From a bacterium (GTDB lineage: Bacteria > Armatimonadota > Abditibacteriia > Abditibacteriales > Abditibacteriaceae), in assembly GCA_004172935.1 (NCBI GenBank), contig SDZD01000012.1, forward strand, positions 62,001-126,000: a DNA stretch of 64,000 nucleotides, written 5' to 3'. The notes below the pieces were generated by a model that was not told the origin of the DNA, ran no database searches, and worked only from the letters and a program-made list of their open reading frames with translations. Shown in pieces: positions 48,585 through 58,203 of the stretch (the stretch's first letter is position 1; every line of letters begins with the position of its first letter). The position numbers were made by a program, and so were the translations under genes.

Positions 48585-51425
48585 ATGAAAAATACACTGC
48601 TCACCTCTTCGCGCTTGCTCGCGTTTGGAGCGACGTTCTTGTGCATGGGATCATCCATTGTGATGGCCCAAACCGATGTAACTTCCAACAACAAAGTCAT
48701 TTCGCCCGCTGAAAGCGTCAACACCTTTCTGGGCACGGCGGAGCATGGACATACCTTCCCCGGCGCCGCCGTGCCATTCGGCATGGTGCAACTTAGCCCC
48801 GACACACCTCAGGGCGGCTGGGATAGCGCCTCTGGCTATCATTATTCGCAAAGCACCATCCGTGGTTTCAGCCACACCCACTTTTTAGGCACGGGTATCA
48901 GTGGCCTGGGTGACATTCTGGTGATGCCCACCGTTGGACAGGTGGATTTAAATTCCGAAGGGGGGCGCTCTTACTGGTCGCCATTCTCTCACTCTAATGA
49001 GACGGGCAATGCTGGCTACTACAGCGTGTTCCTCGACAAACCCCGTGTCAAGGCCGAATTAACCGCCACTAAGCGCGCCGGTTTCCACAAGTACACCTTT
49101 CCACAAACCGACAATGCTCACATCGTTCTCGACCTGGTTTCTCGCGTAGATGGTAGCCCCCAGGATTTGAGGGATGCCGAACTCAAAGTAGAGAACAGCA
49201 CCACTGTAAGCGGTTATCGTGTCGTGGGCGACTGGGGTGGAGATCGCAACGTTTACTTTGTGCTGCAGTTCTCCAAGCCATTCGATTCTTTCGACATTCA
49301 AACCGATGGAAAGGCCCAGCCAGCTGGGACAACCACTGCCAAAGCCCGCTTAATCAAGGCAATGGCCAACTTCAAAACAACCGCAAACGAAGCGGTTTTG
49401 GTCAAAGTTGGCATTTCCAGCACCGGTGTCGAAGGCGCTCGTAAAAACCTGACGGCGGAAATTCCCGCATGGGATTTCGACGGCGCCCATGCCGCCGCGA
49501 AGAAGGTTTGGAACGACACCCTCAACTCGATCAGCATTGAGACACCCGATCCGAAAATCCGCCGCACCTTCTATAGCAACATGTACTTCTCGTTGCTAAC
49601 TCCAACTCTGTTCAACGACGTTGACCGTACCTATACCGGTGCCGACCGCAAGAATCACGTTGGAACTAACGACTATTACACCCTTTTCTCGTTGTGGGAT
49701 ACCTTCCGTGCGCAGATGCCACTGCTCAACCTCATCGAGCCACAAAAATCGGGGGCAATGGTTGACTCGATCACCAAACACTACGAGCAATTCGGAAGGA
49801 AGAGCACACCGGTCTGGACGAACTGGGGCAATGAAGCCTGGGTTATGATCGGTTACCACTCAGCGCCAGTCGTGGTCGATGCCTATTTGAAGGGAGTTGG
49901 GGGTTTCGACCCCGAAAAAGCCTATCAAGCTCTCAAGGGCACCGCACTTTCAACCACAGGCCGCCCTGACAGCTTCGCCTTCGGTGAATATGTCAAGCAG
50001 GGATATATCAACTCCTCAACCGGCGCCCCAGACACGAACAAACAATCAGTTTCGCGGACTCTGGAGTACGCTTATGATGACTGGTGTATCGCCAAAATGG
50101 CAGAGAAACTTGGGCACAAGGAAGATGCCGCGATGTTTTATGCTCGTGCCGCCAACTATCGCAATGTCTTCGACACCACTGTTGGTTTCATGCGCGGGCG
50201 CAAGGCGGATGGTTCATGGCGTCGGCCTTTTAATCCCAAGCAGTTGGTTCACGCTGATTACACCGAGGCCAATGCCTGGCAGTCCAACTGGACCGTCATG
50301 CAAGACGTGCCCGGTCTAATCAATATTACTGGCGGCGACAAAGCGTTCATCAGCAAGATGGACGCAATGTTCAATGAGAAGGACGACGTAATGGCCAACA
50401 TCCCGGATATTACGGGCCTGATAGGCCAATATGCTCATGGCAATGAACCAGTTCACCACGTCGCTTACCTTTATAACTATGCTGGCGCTCCTTACAAAAC
50501 GGCAGAGCGGGTTCGCGAAGTTATGCGTAAGTTCTACGACGACACCCCCGCAGGACAGCCCGGCAATAACGATGCGGGGCAAACCTCTGCCTGGTATGTC
50601 TTCAGCGCCATCGGTTTCTACCCAGTCAACTCATCGGGGGGCACTTACGAAATCGGCAGCCCACTGGTAAACCGCGCTGTTCTGAACTTACCCAACGGTA
50701 AAAAGTTCACCATTCTGGCGCAAAATAACTCGGCGCAGAATATGTACGTGCAGTCGGCCCGTCTCAATGGCAAGAGTTATAACAAGTCATTCCTCAGCTA
50801 CTCCGATATAGTGAAGGGCGGCGAGTTCGTGCTTAACATGGGCGCCAAACCCAACCTCAAATGGGGTCGGGCCAAGGCTGACCGTCCTGTTTCGGGGATG
50901 CCCAAAGGGTTTAAATATGCAGCGTTGCCGACGCCTTCAACTACTGGTTACATCAAATTAAACCTGCCTATTAAAGTCGCGGCTGGTAGCGACGATCCCA
51001 TCGGCGACTTTGTGGCGGACCCGAATATGACTGAGGGTTCAGTCGCTGGAGATGGCAACGTTACTATTGATGTCAGTGCTCCCGATGCAGGCCCAGCCGG
51101 AATTTACCAGTTCGAGCGCTACGGCCAAGACTTCTCCTATATTTATCCCGTTCCTGCGGGCAAGTATCAAATCAAGTTGCATTTTGCGGAAGTCGCCGAC
51201 GAAGAACCGGGAATGCGCTTCTTTAACGTGACCATAAACGGTCAACCTGCTCTGACGAACTTCGAGGTTTACGCAGCAGCTGGTGGCATCAACAAGGCTG
51301 TCGTCAAAACGTTCCCCAACATCACACCAGATGCCAAAGGCAACATCGTCATCCGTACTTTCGCGACGCCGAGTAGCCCCGACCAAAACGCCAAGATCAA
51401 CGGCATTGAGATTAAGGCCCAATAA
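48585..51425 (+). CDS. secreted GH92 alpha-mannosidase-like protein with C-terminal malectin domain
   Basis: VNTFLGTAEHGHTFPGAAVPFGMVQLSPDTPQGGWDSASGYHYSQSTIRGFSHTHFLGTG; C-term YPVPAGKYQIKLHFAEVADEEPGMRFFNVTINGQPALTNFEVYAAAGG. Confidence 0.94.
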   Translation: MKNTLLTSSRLLAFGATFLCMGSSIVMAQTDVTSNNKVISPAESVNTFLGTAEHGHTFPGAAVPFGMVQLSPDTPQGGWDSASGYHYSQSTIRGFSHTHFLGTGISGLGDILVMPTVGQVDLNSEGGRSYWSPFSHSNETGNAGYYSVFLDKPRVKAELTATKRAGFHKYTFPQTDNAHIVLDLVSRVDGSPQDLRDAELKVENSTTVSGYRVVGDWGGDRNVYFVLQFSKPFDSFDIQTDGKAQPAGTTTAKARLIKAMANFKTTANEAVLVKVGISSTGVEGARKNLTAEIPAWDFDGAHAAAKKVWNDTLNSISIETPDPKIRRTFYSNMYFSLLTPTLFNDVDRTYTGADRKNHVGTNDYYTLFSLWDTFRAQMPLLNLIEPQKSGAMVDSITKHYEQFGRKSTPVWTNWGNEAWVMIGYHSAPVVVDAYLKGVGGFDPEKAYQALKGTALSTTGRPDSFAFGEYVKQGYINSSTGAPDTNKQSVSRTLEYAYDDWCIAKMAEKLGHKEDAAMFYARAANYRNVFDTTVGFMRGRKADGSWRRPFNPKQLVHADYTEANAWQSNWTVMQDVPGLINITGGDKAFISKMDAMFNEKDDVMANIPDITGLIGQYAHGNEPVHHVAYLYNYAGAPYKTAERVREVMRKFYDDTPAGQPGNNDAGQTSAWYVFSAIGFYPVNSSGGTYEIGSPLVNRAVLNLPNGKKFTILAQNNSAQNMYVQSARLNGKSYNKSFLSYSDIVKGGEFVLNMGAKPNLKWGRAKADRPVSGMPKGFKYAALPTPSTTGYIKLNLPIKVAAGSDDPIGDFVADPNMTEGSVAGDGNVTIDVSAPDAGPAGIYQFERYGQDFSYIYPVPAGKYQIKLHFAEVADEEPGMRFFNVTINGQPALTNFEVYAAAGGINKAVVKTFPNITPDAKGNIVIRTFATPSSPDQNAKINGIEIKAQ

Positions 51426-51440
51426 GCCAGCCTTGGTGTC

Positions 51441-51530
51441 GCAAAACTCCCCTACAGCCTTCAGGTCTGTTCAACCCGCTCAAGAGTTACCGGGCCAAGC
51501 AGCCCTGAAGGCTGTAGCGGGGAGTTTTGC
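51441..51530. repeat. ~25-bp inverted repeat at the convergent GH92/GH106 junction
   Basis: GCAAAACTCCCCTACAGCCTTCAGG (51441-51465) vs CCTGAAGGCTGTAGCGGGGAGTTTTGC (51504-51530), differing by a 2-nt indel; one arm lies inside the GH106 3' end. Confidence 0.85.
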
Positions 51531-54500
51531 CGATAGGGACGCAGGGTTGTCTGGGTTTGACGCTGCGAATCGGGCAGAAATTCGTCGCCGATAAGACGAT
51601 TTACCCACAGGTTGGCGACAGTCACTTCAAGCCGATTGTCAGTCGGTTTCAAGATGCCAGCGGGGGCGCTGGCCCGCCAGGGATCGCACCACACCACTCC
51701 CAAATCTTTGCCGTTCAACTTCACCGAAGCCATATTTTTGACTGTGCCCAGATTGATAGCAACTTTGGTGGTGCTGGCAATGGTGGATGGCAGGTCGAAG
51801 GTCGTCGTATAAACGGCTTTGCCAGAATAATATTTGATGGCTGGTTCGCTGCGCGTGCTCCAATCTTCCAGCGTCGGGAAAGTGATGCTGGCGGGCGCGC
51901 CCCATTTGGGGTCAAACGCGACATTCCAGGGCTTAGTCAAGGCTTGAATGGGTTTGAAACTCTCGAAGTTAGGAGACGACACCACTTTGGCAGCGAGTGG
52001 TTTGCGAAAAATGACGAAGCCACTCTCGTAGGGAGCCAGTTTCAGTGGGATGGTGGTCGAGGCGCCGCTCACTTTGAAATCGGTCAGGTCGCGGCTTTCG
52101 CCGCTTACCGGATTCCACCACTCCGGTTGCAATCCAACGACTCGGAATGTGGCACGGGGAGCAGAGGTAGTGCCGCTGGAGTTAGCCACGAAATAGAGAT
52201 CGCCTTTTTGCAAGCGGCGATGGATGAACCGCATCGGCGCAGTGGCCGAAAAGTCGGGGGACGTGCCGAGGCTTTGCAGCAGATTGGCAGTGACGGCGTA
52301 ATCGGGATAGATGGCGGCTGGCTTATCGGCGATGTTCCACGGGGCAGAGTTGGCGGCGGCGAATGCCTCGACAGCAGTGCGAGTTCCGTTTGGTTTGGTT
52401 GCAACCGACCAATCGGCGCCAGTAACGAAACGCCTTTGTTTGCCATCAACGAATGTCAGTGTGACGGCCCCAAGAACTCCCGCCGGATTGGGCTTTCCTC
52501 CCATGCCGTCGCCCGTGTTGGTGGCTTTGATGGTGACTTCATTGTGCCCGGCGCGCAGCAAAGAGGCGATGTCGTAATCGGGAGCAGTGTGGAAGTCGCT
52601 GCCCTGCCCCACTTTTTGGCCGTTGACAGTGAGTTCGTAATCGTTATCGACGTGGAAAGTGGCGACGGCCGAAGCGAGAGGCGTTTTGGAATCGAGTTCA
52701 AAATCCTTGCTGAAGTAAAGGGTTTCGAGCGGAGCTTCTTTGATGGCGTTCGAGCTTTGCGACCAAATCCATTGAGCACCTTGCAGTGGAGGTGTGGCTT
52801 TGAAGGCATTGTAAACCACGAGGCCCTTCCCCACTTTGCGGCGCGACGCATATGGTGCTTTGCCCCACAATCGGGAGGCAAGCGTCGCAATCTGGTCATC
52901 GCAAGCAGGATAGCCAACCAAACTGGGCGACTTGAGCGGTGGCGCCCCTATAACTGTCGCTCCGGCTTCGACGAGGGCGGTAATTTTTTGCAGCAGTTGC
53001 GGCGTCATGGTGTCCCAGGACGGAAGCACCAGTAGCCGATAAGTTGCGCCGCCGGGAAAGACGATGCGCCCGCTCTCGACTTTCGCTTTCGCCATCAAAG
53101 TTTTCGGCGAGCAACCATCGAAGTTGTAGCCCTTGTGGTCGGGGTACTCTCCCGTCAGCGCTGAAGGTGGCGGGGTGAATACCTGTGGCGCGCCTTCGGG
53201 CGTCAGGTAAAGCACATCGGCGACCGATGCGCCTTTGCGCAGCAAATTGCTGGAACGCGAGATGTATTGATGAAAAGCGGGCACCATATCCCACCATGTT
53301 TGCGTGGCTTCCCAATGCACGCCAAATGGCCCCATCGTCATACCCGGCAGTTGGCCGGGGTTGGGCTGGTTAGCGTAGCGATGAAAGACGATTTTGTTGA
53401 TGCCAGTACACAGCGCCCAGTCGAGTTGGTTTTTCATCGAGCCGGGATACTGCTTCCAATCTTCTCCCCATAATGCGGTGAACGATTCGGCTCCTACTGT
53501 GCTGCGGCCATTCACATGGGCAATCGAAGCCGCCTCAAAGCAACTGAACTCGGTCGGGAAACTCCAGGGGTGCGACCAAAACTCGGCGCTGGGTACGTCG
53601 GCGTAGGCTCCAAGGTCAAGGTCGGAAGACGGGTTGAGATCGTAAGGTTCGACCGAAAAAGTAAGGCCCTTGTTGTGGGCGTACTTCGCCATGACAGCAG
53701 CGTGCTTTTCGAGCACCAGTTCATTGGCGGTCTGGCGTAAATCCCACAGGAAGCGCTCGGAGCGCTCAGGGGAGCCGATAACATAGCCGATCATGGTTGG
53801 CAGATAGGCAGTAGGATCGTAACCACGCCGTTTGATGAACTCTGTTTTGAAGCCCTGAGTCCAGTTCTGCGCACCCATTTCCCAACTATCGAAGTGCAGC
53901 ATCGTGAGGCCGCTATCGCCTTTGCGATAATCGGGGCCGATTTTGTTCAGAATGGCTCCAACATAGGCATCGAGATGCTTTTCGAGTGCTGTTTCGCTGA
54001 ACTTATCGGACTCGAAGCCAAGACCGGGGGCCGGGGCCGGAGCGGTGGTGCGCCCTGCCGTGGTACGACCGAAGCGCAGGATGGTCCAATTTCCGGCAGG
54101 AACCTCCCATTTGAGATGACCATCGGGACCGAGTTTGCTGGTCAAATCGACGATGCCCGCCAGTGGAACGCCATCGCCCAGAGGGAAAGAGGCGGGGGCA
54201 GGAATGCGGGGCGGCACCCCCGGCACCGACGAGTAAGGGGCGCGGTAGTAGAGCGCCTTATGGTCGGTGTCGTCGATGCGAGTTCCTTTCGCCGGAGTTG
54301 GGAAGGCCAACACCACTTCGTCGCGGTAATAGCCCTCCCATTGCTGGCGCAAAGATGCGGTCAGATCATTGAGGCCCGACCAGGGTTCGCGCGGTTTGGG
54401 TCGGGGCAACACGGCATCGAAATTTGAGGGGCCGGAGACGCTGGTTTCACTACCGACCAGATGCTGCATGGACTGTTCGGGCGTAATCCAGGGGCCTCCG

Positions 54501-54889
54501 CTTCCAGTCCATCCCGGCGCGCTGGCGAGGCCAAGTTGCAAGCCAAGGCGCTGTGATTCCCGGACACCATACGCGAAATTATCGAGCCACTCAGGCGACA
54601 TGAACTGCACCGGGCCGCGCGCGATGCCCTGACCGATCTCGAAGAAAATGCCGCCGCCGAGGCCGGCTTTTTTCATGGCCTCCAGGTCGCCCTTCATACC
54701 GACCTTGTTCACCCAGCCGTCATTAAAATACCAGTAAACCCAGGGCTTGGAGCTGTTAGGAGGAGAAACGAACTCGCTTTTGAGCGCGTCCGTTGGGGCG
54801 GCGCTCGCTGCCCCAACTAGAAACGTGAGGGCTGTAAACAGGTGGAGATGAGAAGAAGCCCTTTTCAGAGGGCCGTGGCTTGGCTTCAT
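51461..54889 (-). CDS. secreted GH106-like alpha-L-rhamnosidase
   Basis: PPNSSKPWVYWYFNDGWVNKVGMKGDLEAMKKAGLGGGIFFEIGQG...LQLGLASAPGWTGSGGPWITPEQSMQ. Confidence 0.9.
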   Translation of the reverse strand: MKPSHGPLKRASSHLHLFTALTFLVGAASAAPTDALKSEFVSPPNSSKPWVYWYFNDGWVNKVGMKGDLEAMKKAGLGGGIFFEIGQGIARGPVQFMSPEWLDNFAYGVRESQRLGLQLGLASAPGWTGSGGPWITPEQSMQHLVGSETSVSGPSNFDAVLPRPKPREPWSGLNDLTASLRQQWEGYYRDEVVLAFPTPAKGTRIDDTDHKALYYRAPYSSVPGVPPRIPAPASFPLGDGVPLAGIVDLTSKLGPDGHLKWEVPAGNWTILRFGRTTAGRTTAPAPAPGLGFESDKFSETALEKHLDAYVGAILNKIGPDYRKGDSGLTMLHFDSWEMGAQNWTQGFKTEFIKRRGYDPTAYLPTMIGYVIGSPERSERFLWDLRQTANELVLEKHAAVMAKYAHNKGLTFSVEPYDLNPSSDLDLGAYADVPSAEFWSHPWSFPTEFSCFEAASIAHVNGRSTVGAESFTALWGEDWKQYPGSMKNQLDWALCTGINKIVFHRYANQPNPGQLPGMTMGPFGVHWEATQTWWDMVPAFHQYISRSSNLLRKGASVADVLYLTPEGAPQVFTPPPSALTGEYPDHKGYNFDGCSPKTLMAKAKVESGRIVFPGGATYRLLVLPSWDTMTPQLLQKITALVEAGATVIGAPPLKSPSLVGYPACDDQIATLASRLWGKAPYASRRKVGKGLVVYNAFKATPPLQGAQWIWSQSSNAIKEAPLETLYFSKDFELDSKTPLASAVATFHVDNDYELTVNGQKVGQGSDFHTAPDYDIASLLRAGHNEVTIKATNTGDGMGGKPNPAGVLGAVTLTFVDGKQRRFVTGADWSVATKPNGTRTAVEAFAAANSAPWNIADKPAAIYPDYAVTANLLQSLGTSPDFSATAPMRFIHRRLQKGDLYFVANSSGTTSAPRATFRVVGLQPEWWNPVSGESRDLTDFKVSGASTTIPLKLAPYESGFVIFRKPLAAKVVSSPNFESFKPIQALTKPWNVAFDPKWGAPASITFPTLEDWSTRSEPAIKYYSGKAVYTTTFDLPSTIASTTKVAINLGTVKNMASVKLNGKDLGVVWCDPWRASAPAGILKPTDNRLEVTVANLWVNRLIGDEFLPDSQRQTQTTLRPYRQNSPLQPSGLLGPVTLERVEQT

Positions 54890-54920
54890 AGATGTGCTGT
54901 GGTTGTGGGTCTAAATGAAC

Positions 54921-54956
54921 ACCAAGATGCCCGACTAGTAATTAGGGCATCTTGGT
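54921..54956. terminator. hairpin between GH99-like and GH106 genes
   Basis: ACCAAGATGCCC-N12-GGGCATCTTGGT, 12-bp perfect arms. Confidence 0.6.
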
Positions 54957-54994
54957 CAACTTCAATATTCAGGTATCTTCGGCGCGAAGGCGAT

Positions 54995-56212
54995 TTATTT
55001 CCCGAAGACATCGCGAATAGCATCGAGATAAGCGAACTTATGAACGGTGTCGGGTTCGAGGTAACTGCCTTCTGTCCACTCGTTCCAGCAGTTGATGTTC
55101 ATGATGCGCGGCCCCTTCTCCTGAGCCAACAGGCGGTCTTTGACCAATTGCAGTGCCTCTTTGAACCGCTGCGGAGTGTTGCCTTTGATGGTGTTCATAA
55201 AGGGGTAACCGAAGCTGCCGAACTGTTGGTCTTGCGCAGCGCGCGGGCTGGGGTCCCACCCCATAGTAACATTGGGGAAGTAAGGTAAATCTGGTTCTTT
55301 CGCGATTCTATCGTAGTATTTGAGGTACTGGTCGCGCACGTAGTTATAGTCAGTCGCCTGCTCCGGCAATCCGGCGTGGTGAATCCAGACATAAGAGGAA
55401 ACCGAGTCGTAACCTGCAATCTTTGCAGCGCGGGTGTAAGGTGTGGGCGCAGTTTCTCCTGGGATTGGAAAAGGATTCCAGATAACAACGTTCAGGTGGA
55501 TACCCGGCAACCCAGCTGCAACAGCTTTGGCGCGAAAGCCATCGAGAGCGACCTTGGCAGCTTCGACCGAACCGAAACTTTCAATAAATTTAGCGGGGTC
55601 GTAAATCGAGAAATAAGGTTTACCGTCGATTTTCCAGTAGTTGGGCTGTAGGAAATAATCCTTGATGACGTGATCGCAAATGCGGTCGAAGGCTTTCTGG
55701 TCCACCTTACCGGGATAAAGCAGCTTTTGGGTGTTCTCGCGTCTGGCGGGCTGAATATCGAGCCAGTCGTGGTTGGCCCACATAAGGGCGAACTTGATTT
55801 TGTTGCGGTTCTTGGCCTTGAGGAACCCCTTATTGATGGTGCTTTCCAGGAAGGGGCCATTGTAGTCGTACCAGTCAAAGATGAAGGCATCAATGCCGTG
55901 CTTGGAAGCGGCGTCGATTTTCTTGGCCATCACCTTTGGGTCGCTTTCATCCTCATAACCCCACAGCGGGACATGCGGTTGCTGGTGGCCGGGAAAACGT
56001 GGCTTGGCGTTCTTAACCAGTTCCCACTCGCTCCAGCCTTTGCCGTGAACGACCTCGTTGCGAGGCTCATTGAGGTGGTAGTTGCCAAAGTAGTAACTGG
56101 CAACCTGAATGGGCTTTTCGGTTTTCTTGGCAGAAGCGGGTTGAGCAAAGGCCGTGAGCATCAAAGACAAAAGTGAAAGGCCAGTAAGAACTGGAGCGAT
56201 TTTGAACATCAT
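54995..56212 (-). CDS. secreted GH99-like / WbsX-type domain protein
   Basis: VASYYFGNYHLNEPRNEVVHGKGWSEWELVKNAKPRFPGHQQPHVPLWGYEDESDP...NINCWNEWTEGSYLEPD; signal-like N-terminus MMFKIAPVLTGLSLLSLMLTAFAQPASA. Confidence 0.85.
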   Translation of the reverse strand: MMFKIAPVLTGLSLLSLMLTAFAQPASAKKTEKPIQVASYYFGNYHLNEPRNEVVHGKGWSEWELVKNAKPRFPGHQQPHVPLWGYEDESDPKVMAKKIDAASKHGIDAFIFDWYDYNGPFLESTINKGFLKAKNRNKIKFALMWANHDWLDIQPARRENTQKLLYPGKVDQKAFDRICDHVIKDYFLQPNYWKIDGKPYFSIYDPAKFIESFGSVEAAKVALDGFRAKAVAAGLPGIHLNVVIWNPFPIPGETAPTPYTRAAKIAGYDSVSSYVWIHHAGLPEQATDYNYVRDQYLKYYDRIAKEPDLPYFPNVTMGWDPSPRAAQDQQFGSFGYPFMNTIKGNTPQRFKEALQLVKDRLLAQEKGPRIMNINCWNEWTEGSYLEPDTVHKFAYLDAIRDVFGK

Positions 56213-56662
56213 AGATTGAAATGATCTGATTTGAGATTTTGAGATGGAAATTGAAAACGGAGTTTCGAGACTCAAATTAAGTGCGCGATGGGTGCGAGAT
56301 AGTGGAAGTAGATAGACACCTCATATCGGGCGAAAGGTAGCCCCGTGACCAGAGGATTCGGCCCCTTCGGCCTTACCGCATAATAGCCCTCGCTAACAAA
56401 AGCTCAATTAAAGCAAAAATATGTTTTTAGGGCAGGAGCGCGTTGTCATAACAGAGATGGATAATTAAGAAAGTAGGTCAACCTCATTTAATTTACCCTT
56501 TCGGTTTGCTCAAAAAAACAGCCATTTGAACTTTAAATCTGACATTTTAGACTCAATGTATCTCTCAACCTCTTTCCACTTTTCTATTAGGACCGAACGA
56601 AGAGATAGACCTGACATAAAAACTACTGTGCCTATAGTTCCATTTGTCGGATACCATGAATT

Positions 56663-58012
56663 ATGTCCAGGCGTAGAAAAAGTGCAGATCAGTCGGAACA
56701 TAAAACCGCTGTGACTCTGGAAGATGTGGCTAAAGCCGCTGGGGTCACCCCCATGACGGTTTCGAGAGCAATCAAGGGAGCAGGCCATGTCTCGCCCGCG
56801 ACGCGCAAAAAGGTATTACGTGTTGTCGAAGAATTCAACTACACGGTAAACACGGCAGCACGAACACTCGCGACTGGACAGACGGGAGTCATTGCCGTGC
56901 TTTGCGGAAGTTCGGAGCCAATTTACTACTCGAACATGGTGCGCCTGTTGGACGCTCAACTCACGGCCAGTGGCTATCAGATGCGGCTTTTGCAAACAAA
57001 AAGCGAGTTGCAGGACTTAATCAACGCCACAAAATCCTCGGCGGTAGATGGAGTAATCGCCAGTTGGATGCACAGCCTATCGGAAGAACCCGATTTTCGC
57101 GCTTCTCAATTTTTCCATCGCTGTGTGTTTCTGGATACAACCGAACACCCAAATACAGATTATGTGCGTATCGACCTGAGAGGGGCGGTGCAAGATGCAT
57201 TCGAACACATGATAGCTGTGGGCCGAAAGCGCATCGCCTATGTGGGCACCTCTGAACCCACCGTATTCGATCCCTCCTCTGCGATTGGAGACCGTCTGCT
57301 CACCTACATCGCAGTCATGGAAAAATCTGGGATGGCTCTAGAATACATCAGCTCTCCCGCCAGATTAAACCAGACCGAACGAATTCAGCGATTGAGAGAG
57401 TATTTTGAAGCCAATGGTTGTCCCGATGGGATTTTCTGTTTACGCGATGAGATAGCGATCCTCGTTTACCGGGCACTGCGAGATTGTGGCTACAAAATTC
57501 CCGAAGATGTCTTGCTGACGGGTTGCGACGGCCTACCTATTATGGAGTGTTTCGACCCGCCATTGAGCGCTGTCGTTCAGCCGTTAGAAGAAGCGTGCGC
57601 TTTAGCATGGAATTTTCTGAAGGCACGAATCACCATTCCAGAGACGCCACTGCAACAGGCGACATTACAAGCAAAACTTGCGCTGCGAGGCTCGATGCTG
57701 CCTGAAGGTTGGGAGCCGCAAACGCTCAGTGAGAGCGAAGGCGTGCACAAAGAGGGAGCGTTTGAAAGTGACATTAGCGACGCGCAGTGGCTGCGTGTCG
57801 AGCCACTGCTGCGTTTGAGCACAGGACGTAAAGCTCAAATAGATAGGCGCAGCGTTGTAAACGCCATCCTCTATGTCGCACACACGGGCTGCCAGTGGCG
57901 ACAACTCCCTCCCGAATTTCCGAATTGGAGCACCGTGTACTCCTGCTATCATCGTTGGTTGGCGAGCGGTGTACTCCACTCTATCTACGCGATAACAGGT
58001 GTTACGAATTGA
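56663..58012 (+). CDS. LacI family regulator with in-frame C-terminal fusion to an IS5-type transposase fragment
   Basis: VTLEDVAKAAGVTPMTVSRAIKGAGHVSPATRKKVLRVV...; from codon ~371 ISDAQWLRVEPLLRLSTGRKAQIDRRSVVNAILYVAHTGCQWRQLPPEFPNWSTVYSCYHRW. Confidence 0.9.
   Translation: MSRRRKSADQSEHKTAVTLEDVAKAAGVTPMTVSRAIKGAGHVSPATRKKVLRVVEEFNYTVNTAARTLATGQTGVIAVLCGSSEPIYYSNMVRLLDAQLTASGYQMRLLQTKSELQDLINATKSSAVDGVIASWMHSLSEEPDFRASQFFHRCVFLDTTEHPNTDYVRIDLRGAVQDAFEHMIAVGRKRIAYVGTSEPTVFDPSSAIGDRLLTYIAVMEKSGMALEYISSPARLNQTERIQRLREYFEANGCPDGIFCLRDEIAILVYRALRDCGYKIPEDVLLTGCDGLPIMECFDPPLSAVVQPLEEACALAWNFLKARITIPETPLQQATLQAKLALRGSMLPEGWEPQTLSESEGVHKEGAFESDISDAQWLRVEPLLRLSTGRKAQIDRRSVVNAILYVAHTGCQWRQLPPEFPNWSTVYSCYHRWLASGVLHSIYAITGVTN
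57773..57990 (+). mobile_element. truncated IS5-family transposase N-terminal remnant
   Basis: SDAQWLRVEPLL...GRKAQIDRRSVVNAILYVAHTGCQWRQLP..FPNWSTVY..YHRW, then stops with no catalytic domain. Confidence 0.85.
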
Positions 58013-58053
58013 GTTCGACTTTTCCCAATACAAAATATCGTTCCGCTGAATTA

Positions 58054-58105
58054 GTTTGAGCACAAAATTTCGGTTCCAAACCACTTTCGACCTGTTTGAG
58101 CACAA
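58054..58105 (+). repeat. 12-bp direct repeat GTTTGAGCACAA, two copies 40 bp apart
   Basis: Copies at 58054-58065 and 58094-58105, directly downstream of the IS5 remnant. Confidence 0.6.
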
Positions 58106-58150
58106 CAGGCGCGCTTATATGTGTTCCTAAAGTAAAAAATACTAACTTTT

Positions 58151-58179
58151 GTTTAAGAAGCGGCGTAGATGGGTATAAT
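58151..58179 (+). promoter_or_regulatory. putative sigma-70 promoter GTTTAA-N17-TATAAT
   Basis: -35 at 58151-58156, -10 at 58174-58179; same architecture and TGGGTATAATCA context as 20060-20088. Confidence 0.65.
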
Positions 58180-58182
58180 CAT

Positions 58183-58203
58183 TGGGATAGCGCTAACAAA
58201 TCA
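58183..58203. promoter_or_regulatory. LacI-type operator half-site TAGCGCTAACAAATCA
   Basis: CGCTAACAAATCA matches CGTTAACAAATCA in the palindrome region at 20228-20249. Confidence 0.5.

Noticed and set aside
51527-53035. 502-aa plus-strand ORF opposite GH106
   Set aside because: Antisense to a clearly conserved GH106 gene; translation lacks recognisable domains.
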